64,000 bases of DNA from NCBI GenBank assembly GCA_020845895.1, contig JADLEX010000027.1:1-64000 (forward strand), written 5' to 3'. Source of the stretch: Deltaproteobacteria bacterium. GTDB taxonomy: Bacteria; Lernaellota; Lernaellaia; JACKCT01. Of this stretch, positions 1 to 8,475 are shown piece by piece. The notes under the pieces were generated by a model. The model saw only the letters and a list, made by a program, of their open reading frames with translations. It searched no databases and was not told the DNA's origin. A program made the position numbers and the translations under genes. Numbering within the stretch: the first letter of the stretch is position 1; every line of letters begins with the position of its first letter.

Positions 1-529
1 CGCCCGCCGCCATCGCAAGCGGCCATCGACGCATTCCGTGTGAGGCGACGAGCAGTGCGACGGCAAACGTCGTGATCGCCATGTTGAAAAGATGGTCGTC
101 GAAGGCAAGTGCGCCGACATACGCGAGCGGAAGCGTCGCCGCGACGATCGCGCTCCATGCCGCGCCGCCCGGTCCCGCCAGCATCGCCCCGATCCACGCC
201 GCGCTCGCGGCCAGCAGCGCGAACCACAGGATCTGCCCGCGCATCAGCGACGCGTACGACGTCCCCCACGTGCGCATGGCGGCGTCCGTCGCGGCAAACG
301 CCGGCGAGTCGATGGGCAGCGATCCCCACAGATCGTCGAAACGCAGTTCGTGAAAACGCACGAGCGCCTGCGGCAGCGGCGGATGGGGGCGCGACGCGAA
401 GATGGGCGGCGCATGGCGATTCCACGTGTCCATCGCGACCGCCGCGCCGCAAATCGCCGCGACGACAATGATCGCGGCGAGAACGACCGCGCGCGCGCGC
501 GCCGGGGCCGTATCGGGAACGGGGGGCAT
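1..529 (-). CDS. Membrane protein, C-terminus cut by window edge
   Basis: An open frame reads leftward from an ATG at 529 and runs off the window. The protein starts [19 protein letters not shown], so a hydrophobic segment covers about residues 12-32. A periplasmic-looking stretch follows ([20 protein letters not shown]), then at least two more hydrophobic helices ([34 protein letters not shown]). The arrangement resembles the N-terminus of multi-pass GT-39/PMT-like glycosyltransferases, but too little is present to name a family. An in-frame ATG at 547 would add six residues; neither start has a well-spaced Shine-Dalgarno site. It lies just downstream of ftsY on the same strand and may share its transcript. 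Coding status is inferred from the hydrophobicity pattern and the uninterrupted frame. Confidence 0.65.
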   Translation of the reverse strand, partial: MPPVPDTAPARARAVVLAAIIVVAAICGAAVAMDTWNRHAPPIFASRPHPPLPQALVRFHELRFDDLWGSLPIDSPAFAATDAAMRTWGTSYASLMRGQILWFALLAASAAWIGAMLAGPGGAAWSAIVAATLPLAYVGALAFDDHLFNMAITTFAVALLVASHGMRRWPLAMAAG

Positions 530-584
530 TCCCCGGTTTTCGCACATTCCCCCGGCGATGCAACGCCGAACGGCGCGGGGTCGA

Positions 585-2039
585 TCACACGCCTTTTTCG
601 AAGAGCGCGTCCACGAATTCGACCGCGTCGAAGGGGCGCAGGTCGTCGATCTTTTCGCCGATGCCGATGAAGCGGATCGGCACGTTGAGCTCGTCGCAGA
701 TGCCGACGATGCAGCCGCCCTTCGACGTGCCGTCGAGCTTCGTGAGGATCAGGCCCGTCAGATCGATCGCCTCGTTGAAGGTCTTGGCTTGCTGAATCGC
801 GTTCTGCCCGGTGGTGGAGTCGAGGACGAGCACGGTTTCGTGCGGCGCGTCGGGGACGATCTTGCCCATGACGCGCTTGGTCTTCTTCAATTCTTCCATC
901 AGGTTCGATTTTGTGTGCAGCCGGCCGGCGGTATCGACGAGCACCACGTCGGCCCCGCGCGCCACTGCCGCCTGCACCGCGTCGAAGGCCACCGCCGACG
1001 GGTCCGCGCCCGACGCCTGTTTGATGATCTCGCAGCCGACGCGCTGGCTCCAGATCTCGAGCTGCTCGATCGCCGCCGCGCGGAAGGTGTCGCCCGCGGC
1101 CATGATGACCTTCTTGCCCTCGCGCGTGAACTGCGCGGCCATCTTGCCGATCGTCGTCGTCTTTCCCACGCCGTTGACGCCCACGACCATGATGACAAAG
1201 GGCTTCGCGCCAGAGGTTTCCAGCGGAATCGCCTCGGTCTTCATGATGTCGAGGATCAGTTCCTTGAGCACGGTGCGCAGGCCGTCCATGTCCTCAATCT
1301 TGCGTTCCTTCACCAGCTTGCGGGCGTTTTCGAGCAGGCTGAACGCCGTCTGCACGCCGAGATCCGCCGTGATGAGCGCCTCTTCGAGGTCCGCGTACAG
1401 ATCTTCGTCGATCTTCGATCGGCCGGTCAGGATCGCGTCGATCTTGCCGACGAGCCCGCCCGCCGTTTTGGCGAGCCCCTGCTTCAGCCGCTGGAAGAGC
1501 GAGAGCTTCGGCGCTTCTTCGACAACTCCCTCGGCGGCTTCTTCCTCGGCTTCGTCGGCTTGGGCCGCCTCGGCGAGTTCCGCGAGTTCGGCCTCGATCG
1601 CCTCGTCATCGGGCTCTTCTTCGACGGCGGGGATGGGCGCGATCGCTTCGGCTCCGGCACCCTCACCCTCGACCGCGAAGCCCTCACCCCCGACCCCTCT
1701 CCCGTCCGACGGGCGAGGGGAGACGGCTTCGTCGAGATCCTCAGCTTCGGCGAGCAGTTCCGCCTCGATGTCCTCGTCCGAGTCCGTGGCGTCGTCGTCG
1801 AGTTCGTCGGCCGGCTCGACGTCGATCTCTTCCGTTCGCCCGGCGGCGAGTCGCTTGCGCAGCCGCGTGAGGCGGATCAGCAGCCACATGAGGAACAGCG
1901 CCGTCAGCATCAGGTTCGGCGCGGTCACGGTCGGGTTCATGAGACCCGTCTGTTCGAGCACGGCGTTGAAGTCGTTCAGCACCGGCGCCCAAAAACGGGC
2001 CAAAAACTCCCCGATCAGGGGGATGTCGAGCCAATTCAT
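585..2039 (-). CDS. ftsY: Signal recognition particle receptor FtsY
   Basis: SRP receptor GTPase that docks ribosome-SRP complexes at the inner membrane. The 484-residue protein has an N-terminal hydrophobic helix (about residues 43-58), an acidic linker rich in Glu, Asp and Ala (about 70-165), and then the NG domain. G1 is [10 protein letters not shown] (about 280-290), G3 is DTAGRLHT (about 370) and G4 is [10 protein letters not shown] (about 435). A transmembrane anchor before the acidic domain is unlike E. coli FtsY and more like the delta-proteobacterial form. The acidic linker contains an in-frame copy of a palindromic intergenic repeat (codons about 105-119). Its partner ffh lies in the same co-directional run, about 1.3 kb upstream. 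Family assignment is firm. Confidence 0.97.
   Translation of the reverse strand: MNWLDIPLIGEFLARFWAPVLNDFNAVLEQTGLMNPTVTAPNLMLTALFLMWLLIRLTRLRKRLAAGRTEEIDVEPADELDDDATDSDEDIEAELLAEAEDLDEAVSPRPSDGRGVGGEGFAVEGEGAGAEAIAPIPAVEEEPDDEAIEAELAELAEAAQADEAEEEAAEGVVEEAPKLSLFQRLKQGLAKTAGGLVGKIDAILTGRSKIDEDLYADLEEALITADLGVQTAFSLLENARKLVKERKIEDMDGLRTVLKELILDIMKTEAIPLETSGAKPFVIMVVGVNGVGKTTTIGKMAAQFTREGKKVIMAAGDTFRAAAIEQLEIWSQRVGCEIIKQASGADPSAVAFDAVQAAVARGADVVLVDTAGRLHTKSNLMEELKKTKRVMGKIVPDAPHETVLVLDSTTGQNAIQQAKTFNEAIDLTGLILTKLDGTSKGGCIVGICDELNVPIRFIGIGEKIDDLRPFDAVEFVDALFEKGV
1681..1726. repeat. Palindromic repeat inside the ftsY acidic linker
   Basis: The first 23 bases match, in reverse complement, the right arm of the intergenic repeat at 23883-23905 base for base. 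The core forms an imperfect hairpin (CCCCTCTCCCGTC facing GACGGGCGAGGGG). A related core is at 51648-51675. Here it is read in frame as [14 protein letters not shown], an uncharged Gly-rich patch in an otherwise acidic linker. Confidence 0.8.
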
Positions 2040-2149
2040 CGGTTGTTCCGTAAATGAATGGAACGCGCCACGTCGGCGCGCGCGAACGATCTACAATAAT
2101 TGACCGGTGAACTCAACCGAGCCCGAACCGCGCGTCTCGTGTCCGAGGG

Positions 2150-2707
2150 TCAGACCTCGGCCAGCGCCTGCGCCGTGAGATGGATGCGGCGCGCGTCGCG
2201 TTCCACGCGTGCGACCGCGTCATCGGTGTAGGGGATGTATCGCTCGCGCGCCCCGCTGCCCACGACCAGCACGTCGTTGCTGCCCGTGGCGAACAGGCGC
2301 GTCACCGTGCCGAGCTCGCCGCCCCGGTGATCGACGACCGTCATGCCCTCGAGCTCGTACCAGTAGAATTCGCCCTCGGGCAAAGGAGCGATCTCGTCCG
2401 CGCCCGCGAGCACCTGCGCACCGATCCACGGCTCCACGTCCTCGATCCGATCCAGGCCCGCCAGTTTCATGATGGAAAACCCGCGCTGGGGGCGCGTGCG
2501 CTCCACGTCGAACGCGCGCTCGGCCGCGCCCTTGCGCAGCGTCACGCGCTTTACGCGGTCGAGGTTCTCGGAAACTCCCGCGGGAGGATACGCGCGGAAC
2601 TCCCCGCGCAGGCCGTGCGTCTTGGACACGGTGGCGAGGAGCACAAGGGACTTCTCGGACGTCGCGGGCGACTTTGCGGTCGTCTCGCCCGGCGGCCGGT
2701 CCGTCAA
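2150..2707 (-). CDS. rimM: Ribosome maturation factor RimM
   Basis: 16S rRNA processing factor that binds ribosomal protein S19 during maturation of the 30S head. The 185-residue protein has the N-terminal RimM beta-barrel (VSKTHGLRGEFRAYP, about residues 28-42). The C-terminal PRC-barrel-like half has the family signatures EGEFYWYELEGMTV and GSNDVLVV. Its length is normal. The start codon overlaps the khpA stop by four bases, which implies translational coupling in an rpsP-khpA-rimM operon. The gene trmD, usually next, is not found; after a 110-bp gap comes ftsY. Confident by motif and context. Confidence 0.95.
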   Translation of the reverse strand: MTDRPPGETTAKSPATSEKSLVLLATVSKTHGLRGEFRAYPPAGVSENLDRVKRVTLRKGAAERAFDVERTRPQRGFSIMKLAGLDRIEDVEPWIGAQVLAGADEIAPLPEGEFYWYELEGMTVVDHRGGELGTVTRLFATGSNDVLVVGSGARERYIPYTDDAVARVERDARRIHLTAQALAEV

Positions 2708-3045
2708 TCCACGATCTCCAGTGCGTACCGGTGTCGGTCGCGGACGCCTGCGGCCGTCAGCAGCGCCCGGATCGCCCGGGCGGTGCGTCCGCCCCGGCCG
2801 ATCACCTTGCCCAGGTCGTCGGGGGCCACGTGCAGTTCGAGGTGCGTCTCGTCGACCCCGTCGTCGATGCTGATCTCGACGCGGTCGGGTTCGTCGACGA
2901 GCGCCCGCGCGACGTGCTCCACCAGATCGGCGACGCGGTCGGCCCGTTCCGTGTCCAGGTCGGACGCGGTTGTGTCGCCGGTGTCGGACGGATCGGCGGT
3001 GTCGGACGTGTCTTCGTTATCGATCGTGTCTTCGGTGTCGATCAT
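2704..3045 (-). CDS. khpA: KH-domain RNA-binding protein KhpA
   Basis: Small KH-domain RNA-binding protein (KhpA/YlqC family) that usually partners KhpB and is encoded between rpsP and rimM in many bacteria, as here. The C-terminal half carries the KH core with the GxxG loop in GKVIGRGGRTARAIR (about residues 78-92), followed by a family-like tail. The first 35 residues are an unusual low-complexity acidic extension (TEDTIDNEDTSDTADPSDTGD) that normal KhpA (about 75-80 residues) lacks. It starts 13 bp after the rpsP stop and overlaps rimM by four bases. The identity is firm; the role of the acidic extension is unknown. Confidence 0.93.
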   Translation of the reverse strand: MIDTEDTIDNEDTSDTADPSDTGDTTASDLDTERADRVADLVEHVARALVDEPDRVEISIDDGVDETHLELHVAPDDLGKVIGRGGRTARAIRALLTAAGVRDRHRYALEIVD

Positions 3046-3058
3046 GGTTGCCTCCGGA

Positions 3059-3298
3059 TCAGAGGCCCTTGGCCTTCATCAGGCTCTTCACGGTCACCGA
3101 GGGCTGCGCGCCTTTGGCGATCCAGTCCTTGAGCGCGTCTTCCTGAAACACCACGCCGTCGGTCGCCTTCATCGGGTCGTAATGCCCAATCTGATCCACG
3201 AAACGCCCTTCGCGCGGGCTTCGCGAGTCGGCCACCACGATGCGGTAGAAGGGAGCCTTTTTCGCGCCCATGCGGCGCAGTCGGATACGTAGAGCCAT
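3059..3298 (-). CDS. rpsP: 30S ribosomal protein S16
   Basis: Ribosomal protein bS16, an assembly protein of the 30S subunit. At 79 residues it has the usual size. The start [20 protein letters not shown] is the family signature, followed by the conserved [13 protein letters not shown] and IGHYDP motifs. It is the first gene of the rpsP-khpA-rimM unit, and ffh lies 77 bp upstream on the same strand, an order seen in many bacteria. Confidence 0.98.
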   Translation of the reverse strand: MALRIRLRRMGAKKAPFYRIVVADSRSPREGRFVDQIGHYDPMKATDGVVFQEDALKDWIAKGAQPSVTVKSLMKAKGL

Positions 3299-3375
3299 CG
3301 ATTCCGTCCTTTCGCGTCCCGGCCGATACCCGGCCGGAGCTGTTCGGCCGCCGTGCGGCCGGTTTCATGTCGGCA

Positions 3376-4770
3376 TCAGTGCCGTTTCTTCTTTCGTACC
3401 GCTTTCATCGCGGCCTTGGCCGCGCCGCCGCCCGCGCCGGGGATCTTCATCCCGCCCGGCATGCGTCCGGCCGCGCCCATCTTCGTCATCTGAGTAATCA
3501 TGGTCCGGGCCTGCTGGTATTTTTTCACCAGGTTGTTCACGTCCTGGATCGTCGCACCGCTGCCCCGGGCCACGCGGTTGCGTCGCGAGCCGTTGAGCAC
3601 CGTGTAATCGCGGCGTTCCTCGTGCGTCATCGAGTTGATCATCGCCTCGATTTTTGTCAGTTCGCGCTCGTCGGGCTGCATGCCCATGACCGCTTTCATC
3701 TTGTTCATGCCCGGCAGCATCGACATGAGCTGGTCGAGGCTGCCCATCTTGCGCACCTGTCGGAGCTGGTCGCGGAAGTCTTCGAGCGTGAACTCGTTCT
3801 TGCGGAGCTTTCGCTCCATCTCCTCGGCGGCCTTTTCGTCCATCATGGACTCGGCGCGCTCGATGAGCGTCATGATGTCGCCCATGTCGAGGATGCGCCC
3901 GGCCATGCGGTCGGGATGGAAGGCTTCGAGGGCCTCCATCTTTTCGCCGACGCCGACGAGCTTGACCGGCTTGCCGAGCACCGCCTTGATCGACAGGGCC
4001 GCGCCGCCGCGGGCGTCCGAGTCCATTTTCGTCAGCACGACGCCGGTGATCTCGACGCGGTCGTTGAAGGTCTTGGCGACGTTGACGGCTTCCTGGCCGG
4101 TCATGGCGTCGGCGACGAAGAGGATCTCGGACGGCTTCATCGAAGCCTTGATGTCCTCGAGCTCCTTCATCATCGCGTCGTCGATCGACAGACGACCGGC
4201 GGTGTCGATCAGCATCACGTCGTGGCCGTAGCGCTCGGCCTCCTCGCGGGCGAGGCGGCAGATGTCGCGCGGGTTCATGCCCGGGCGCGAATCGTAAACC
4301 GGCATGTCGATCTGCGCGCCGAGCGTCTTGAGCTGGTCGATGGCCGCCGGGCGATAGACGTCGGCGGGCACCAGATAGGGGCGGCGGCCCTTGCGACGCA
4401 GGAACAGCGCGGTCTTGCCGACACTGGTCGTCTTGCCCGAGCCCTGAAGCCCCACGAACATGATGGAGATCGGTTTGGGGCCGGAGAGTACGAGGTCCTG
4501 GCCCTTGCCGCCCATCAGCTCGGCGAGTTCGTCGTGGACGATCTTGACGAACTGCTGTCCGGGCGAGAGGCTCTTCATGACCTCGACGCCCATGGCCCGT
4601 TCCTGCACGCGGGCGAGGAAGTCGCGCACGACGCGGAAATTCACGTCCGCCTCGAGAAGGCTCATGCGAACCTCCTTGAGGGCGTCCTGAATATTCGATT
4701 CCGAGAGCTTTCCGTGCCCCTTCAATTGCTTGAAGACGCCGGAAAGCCGATCCGACAAACTCTCGAACAT
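3376..4770 (-). CDS. ffh: Signal recognition particle protein Ffh
   Basis: SRP54 GTPase that binds signal peptides emerging from the ribosome and hands them to FtsY. The 464-residue protein has the N domain (MFESLSDRLSGVFKQLKGHG), G1 GLQGSGKTTS (about residues 108-117), G3 DTAGRLS and G4 TKMDSDARGG. The Met-rich M domain carries the RNA-binding motif GSRRNRVARGSG (about 395-406) and a basic C-terminus ending KKKRH. Length and domain order are standard. It heads the run ffh-rpsP-khpA-rimM-ftsY, so both protein components of the SRP pathway lie within 4.2 kb. No 4.5S RNA gene was recognised in the window. Confidence 0.98.
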   Translation of the reverse strand: MFESLSDRLSGVFKQLKGHGKLSESNIQDALKEVRMSLLEADVNFRVVRDFLARVQERAMGVEVMKSLSPGQQFVKIVHDELAELMGGKGQDLVLSGPKPISIMFVGLQGSGKTTSVGKTALFLRRKGRRPYLVPADVYRPAAIDQLKTLGAQIDMPVYDSRPGMNPRDICRLAREEAERYGHDVMLIDTAGRLSIDDAMMKELEDIKASMKPSEILFVADAMTGQEAVNVAKTFNDRVEITGVVLTKMDSDARGGAALSIKAVLGKPVKLVGVGEKMEALEAFHPDRMAGRILDMGDIMTLIERAESMMDEKAAEEMERKLRKNEFTLEDFRDQLRQVRKMGSLDQLMSMLPGMNKMKAVMGMQPDERELTKIEAMINSMTHEERRDYTVLNGSRRNRVARGSGATIQDVNNLVKKYQQARTMITQMTKMGAAGRMPGGMKIPGAGGGAAKAAMKAVRKKKRH

Positions 4771-5032
4771 GCCTGATTTCCGCGTTGCAAAAACACGTCA
4801 CCGACCCACCGGGGCCCGGCGACAAGCGGCGGAATATAATCGTCCGGTCCCGCGAAAGTCAAGTTTCGGCGACACGCGTTCGGCGGGCGGGGGGGCGGAT
4901 CGATCGGAATCGGGACGGGAGTTTTCCGCCGCAAGGTACGTCGCGCCGGTTTGCCGCCCGCGCGAGGCGCGGTTATGATGCGTTCGGTCGTTTCCCCCTG
5001 AGGATGTCAAAACGAAATCGGAGAGCGCGCCG

Positions 5033-6085
5033 ATGCACGACGCCGATCGGAAAAACCTCGTGATGGTCCGCCCCGGGCGGCCCGGCCACGTCGAGAGCTT
5101 CTTTTTCAAGGTCAACGACCCCGGCCAGGCGTGGAGTCTGTGGGTCAAGTTCACGATCCTCACCCCGTCCGCGCCGGGCGCCGAGCCGCTGGTGAGCGTT
5201 TGGGCGACGCGCATTTCGGCGAAGAATCCCAAGCGCAGCGTGGGCATCCGCAACACGATCCCGCTGGGCAAGTGTCGGTACGACGCCGCCCGGGCGGGCC
5301 TCGTCGTCGGGCCTTGCGAGTTCGGCCCGGGCTTCACGCGCGGGCGGCTGCGCGACGCGATGGGGCAGGAGATCGCGTGGGATCTGACCTTCGACGCGTC
5401 CGGCGACGCGCTGGCGCTCTACCCCCACGAACTGATGTACAAACTACCGTTCCCCAGGTTCAAGGTCGCGAGTCCGTACGTCGATACGCGCGCGGCGGGC
5501 TGGTTCGACGTGGGCGGCACGCGCAAGACCTTCGCCGATCTGCCCGCCATGCAGGGCCACAATTGGGGCAACGCACACGCCGAAACCTACGCGTGGATGC
5601 ACTGCAACGCCTTCGATCAGGGGCCGGGGATCGTCTTCGAGGGATTCTCGGCCAAGATCCGCATCGCGGGTTGGCGGACGCCGTTCATCTCGGCGGCGGC
5701 GCTTCGCTGGGAAAACCGGTGGTACCGCTTCAACGGGCGGCGCGCCCTATTCGCGCGCGACATCGCAATGAACCGCCAGAGTTACGCCGCCACGCTCCAC
5801 AACGACGAATTCGAGCTGCGGGCCATCGGTGTCGCGCACCGGCAGGATTTCGCGGGACTCATGTACCCCAACCCAGATTTCTCGCACCGGCTGTGCGTCA
5901 ATTCCGGCGTCGCCAACGTGACGGTGGAACTGGCGAACCGGCGCACCGGCGACCGCCTCGTGAAGCTCACCTCGACGCACGGCGGCATGCTGGAACTGAT
6001 CTCGCCGGCGAACTGGTGCGACGTGTGCATCTTCGTGCCGCCGTGGAGCGGCGCCGACGAGACGGGCACACTGGGCGAACCGTAG
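5033..6085 (+). CDS. CrtC/AttH/tocopherol-cyclase-like protein
   Basis: A 350-residue protein without a signal peptide. It carries MQGHNWGNAHAETYAWMHC (about residues 178-196); the xHNWG-H pattern is typical of the lipocalin-like CrtC/AttH/tocopherol cyclase superfamily. Members act on hydrophobic substrates (carotenoid hydration, tocopherol ring closure), but most, like this one, have no known substrate. A GGAG sits about nine bases before the ATG. The TAG stop lies inside a hairpin repeat at 6080-6106. The neighbouring ABC operon converges on it, so it is probably monocistronic. No carotenoid genes are nearby, so the superfamily call is moderately secure and the function is unknown. Confidence 0.65.
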   Translation: MHDADRKNLVMVRPGRPGHVESFFFKVNDPGQAWSLWVKFTILTPSAPGAEPLVSVWATRISAKNPKRSVGIRNTIPLGKCRYDAARAGLVVGPCEFGPGFTRGRLRDAMGQEIAWDLTFDASGDALALYPHELMYKLPFPRFKVASPYVDTRAAGWFDVGGTRKTFADLPAMQGHNWGNAHAETYAWMHCNAFDQGPGIVFEGFSAKIRIAGWRTPFISAAALRWENRWYRFNGRRALFARDIAMNRQSYAATLHNDEFELRAIGVAHRQDFAGLMYPNPDFSHRLCVNSGVANVTVELANRRTGDRLVKLTSTHGGMLELISPANWCDVCIFVPPWSGADETGTLGEP

Positions 6086-6106
6086 GGGCGCGATTCATCG
6101 CGCCCT
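6080..6106. repeat. Hairpin repeat supplying a stop codon
   Basis: A 27-bp sequence built on the palindrome GGGCGCGATTCATCGCGCCC; an identical 27-bp copy is at 9961-9987. The repeat contributes the TAG that ends the gene at 6085 and lies between two convergent genes, so it may also act as a weak bidirectional terminator. It has no T-tract. Confidence 0.75.
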
Positions 6107-6109
6107 GGC

Positions 6110-6886
6110 TCAGATCTCCTCGCGCGAGAGCACGTACGCCGTCAGCACGCAGCACGTGAACACGTAGGCGACGCACGCAACCGAGTGAAACGCCCACGCG
6201 CCGGCGGGAAACCCGACCTGCCGGAAGTATTCGTAGTCGGGCACGAAGCGGCTGTAGGTCGGCGTGACGTAATACGCGGTCTTCGCCATCGCGCCGAGTC
6301 CGGTGCGGATCCATGAATCCGCGCCCCCCGCATCGAGGCTGTTGCCCACGTAGCGCCACCAGTGTTCCCACGAAAGGCCCAACATCAGGAAGATCGTGAT
6401 GGGCTTGGGCGAGACGAACGACACGAGTTGCGCGAGCGCGAGCACCGCGAAGATCGCGGGCAGCACCGAGAGCTGCATGACGAGAATGTCGAGCGAGGGC
6501 TGCCACCCCCGCAGAATCGACGCGATAAAGGCGACGGCGGTGGCGACAACGAGCAGAAGCGTCACGTACGCCATGCCGCCCAGCAGCACGCCGAACACCG
6601 CGTCGAAGCGGCGCACCGGTTTGGTGAGCAGGGTGCGCGCGGTGTAGGACGCGAGCTCGCCCGAGAAGATCGACGCGCCGATCCAGATCGCGGCGAGGAG
6701 CGCTCCGCCGCGCGCGGCGCGCATGCCGAACTCCATAAGCCCCGTGAGGCTCGACTGCGACGTCACGTCCGATCGCATCCCCATGACGAGCATGAGCACG
6801 ACGAAGGCGAACGCGTACAAGCCTTTCAGGTAATGTGCGCGCGCCATGCGTTTCCAGGTATAGCCGGCGAGGACGAGGATCTTCAT
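6110..6886 (-). CDS. ABC-2 type transporter permease
   Basis: A 258-residue integral membrane protein with about six hydrophobic segments (for example GLYAFAFVVLMLVMGM, GMAYVTLLLVVATAVAFIAS, LSVLPAIFAVLALAQLVSFV and the last helix before SREEI). The SIFSGELASYTARTLLTKPV stretch is typical of ABC-2 permeases. It pairs with the ATPase encoded upstream, whose stop it overlaps by four bases (start ATG 6886). The likely role is export or membrane maintenance, substrate unknown. The third operon gene encodes a membrane-anchored redoxin. Family confident; substrate not inferable. Confidence 0.85.
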   Translation of the reverse strand: MKILVLAGYTWKRMARAHYLKGLYAFAFVVLMLVMGMRSDVTSQSSLTGLMEFGMRAARGGALLAAIWIGASIFSGELASYTARTLLTKPVRRFDAVFGVLLGGMAYVTLLLVVATAVAFIASILRGWQPSLDILVMQLSVLPAIFAVLALAQLVSFVSPKPITIFLMLGLSWEHWWRYVGNSLDAGGADSWIRTGLGAMAKTAYYVTPTYSRFVPDYEYFRQVGFPAGAWAFHSVACVAYVFTCCVLTAYVLSREEI

Positions 6887-7803
6887 TCGACCACCTCGTT
6901 TTCGCCGACGACCTGGATGAAGTAGTCCTCGAGGCTCTGGCGACGGCGATCCACGCTCTCCACCTGCCCGCCGCGCCGTGCGATTTCGGCGCTCGCCTCG
7001 GCAAGGCCGTGCGTGTCGGTCACGGTGAGCGACCACATCCGGTCCGCCGGGCGGCTCTCGGCGAGCGGCTCGCCCTCCAGCGCGTAACGCACCTCGAGGC
7101 CCTGATCGGCGAGCACGAGGTCGTCCGGGGTCAGCTCGCGCACCACGAGGCCGTCTTTGATGATCCCCACCCGGTTGCAGGTGCGTTCGACCTCGGAGAG
7201 CGTATGCGAGTTGATGAAAAACGTCGTGCCCTTCGCCGCGAGGTCGTTGATGACGTCGCGGAAACGCCGCCGCCCGACGGGGTCCAGGCCGCGCGCGGGC
7301 TCGTCGAGGATGATGAGTTCGGGACTCGGCAGGATCGCCTGCGCGAGGCCGATGCGCTGGCGCATCCCCTTGGAGTATCCGGTCATGCGCCGGTCCGCGG
7401 CCTCGGCCACGCCGACGAGTTCCAGCACACGCTGCACCTCGTCGCGAAGCGCGGCCTTGGGCATGCCGTTGAGGCGTCCGTAGATCGTCAGCAGCTCGCG
7501 GCCGGTCAGTCCCGTGAAAAAATTCGAGTCCTCGGGGCAATAAGAGATTCGGCGGAAGGTGTATTCCGGCGGCGGATTGTCGTGGCCGAACACCACCACC
7601 TGACCGTCGGTGATGGGCGACATGCCGAGCATGCAGCGCACCGTCGTCGTCTTGCCCGCGCCGTTCTTGCCGAGGAAGCCGTACACGTCGCCCCGGCGCA
7701 CGGAAAGATTCACGCCGCGCAGGGCCTGCACGATGCGTTTTCGCCAGCGGCCCGCGCGAAACTCCTTGATGAGGCCGCGGCACTCGAGCAGCATTTCGCT
7801 CAT
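6883..7803 (-). CDS. ABC transporter ATP-binding protein
   Basis: A 306-residue ATPase of the CcmA/ABC-2 class. The Walker A GKNGAGKTTT is near residue 45, the signature YSKGMRQR near 144, and Walker B LIILDEPARGLDP near 164. The switch-region His is in INSHTLSEVE, and a C-terminal regulatory domain of about 90 residues follows. The start ATG at 7803 overlaps the stop of the upstream redoxin gene by four bases, and the next gene is the permease. The three genes therefore form a translationally coupled operon read leftward. Substrate unknown. Confidence 0.95.
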   Translation of the reverse strand: MSEMLLECRGLIKEFRAGRWRKRIVQALRGVNLSVRRGDVYGFLGKNGAGKTTTVRCMLGMSPITDGQVVVFGHDNPPPEYTFRRISYCPEDSNFFTGLTGRELLTIYGRLNGMPKAALRDEVQRVLELVGVAEAADRRMTGYSKGMRQRIGLAQAILPSPELIILDEPARGLDPVGRRRFRDVINDLAAKGTTFFINSHTLSEVERTCNRVGIIKDGLVVRELTPDDLVLADQGLEVRYALEGEPLAESRPADRMWSLTVTDTHGLAEASAEIARRGGQVESVDRRRQSLEDYFIQVVGENEVVE

Positions 7804-8426
7804 GGCGCGGCCCCTTCCGGCACGTCTCCCGCGCTCGGGTTCGCGTCGAAGGGCGCGGGCGCATTGCGCGATCCGCTGCGCAGCCCCTCGTCGATGAGGT
7901 TTCGAAGCCGCGCGTCGTTCGCACGCCACGGGCCGCGTTTCGAGGCCATCACGTGCCCGGTCTTGCTGATGAGGTATGACGTGGGCATGTCCGTCGCGTG
8001 GTACACGTCGGCGACCCGCCCGCCGTTGTCGAACAGGATCTGCGCCGCGCTGCCGCGCTCGGCGATGAACTGCTCGATTTCGCTCTTCGACTGGCTCTGC
8101 GCGAGAAACAGGATCGCGAGGCCCCGATCGCGGAACTCCTTCGCGAGCGTTCGCGCTTCCTCGAGCTGGAGCACGCAGTCCTCTTTTTTCGTGCTGCCGA
8201 AGACGACCCAGACGACGTAGCCGCGAAGCTGCGACAGGCGGGTCGAGTCGTCGTCCGTGCGCTTCAGCGAAAAGTCGGGCGCGACCTCGCCGTCCTGGAT
8301 CAGACCGAGGTTGTCGTAGAGCGGCGTGCCCTTCGCGATCCAAACGAGGGCCAGGCTCACCGCCAGCGCGATCGCGAGGGGCAGGCGGCGGCGCAGCGCA
8401 TCGGAATGAAGGTCGGATTCGCTCAT
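7800..8426 (-). CDS. Membrane-anchored redoxin-like protein, lacks CxxC
   Basis: A 208-residue protein with one N-terminal membrane helix (LPLAIALAVSLALVWI, about residues 15-30) and a periplasmic AhpC/TlpA-type thioredoxin fold. The fold shows as EVAPDFSLKRTDDD, RGYVVWVVFGSTKKEDC and DMPTSYLISKTGHV with the cis-Pro. Where TlpA proteins have WCxxC, this one has GSTKKEDC, so only one Cys is present. A classical dithiol reaction is therefore not possible; a one-Cys peroxidase-like or non-redox role is an inference. It is the first gene of the ABC exporter operon and overlaps the ATPase gene by four bases. Confidence 0.8.
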   Translation of the reverse strand: MSESDLHSDALRRRLPLAIALAVSLALVWIAKGTPLYDNLGLIQDGEVAPDFSLKRTDDDSTRLSQLRGYVVWVVFGSTKKEDCVLQLEEARTLAKEFRDRGLAILFLAQSQSKSEIEQFIAERGSAAQILFDNGGRVADVYHATDMPTSYLISKTGHVMASKRGPWRANDARLRNLIDEGLRSGSRNAPAPFDANPSAGDVPEGAAP

Positions 8427-8475
8427 GCGTCCATTATGGCGGCGCGGCGCGAGTTCACAAGTCGGTTCGGCGCGC

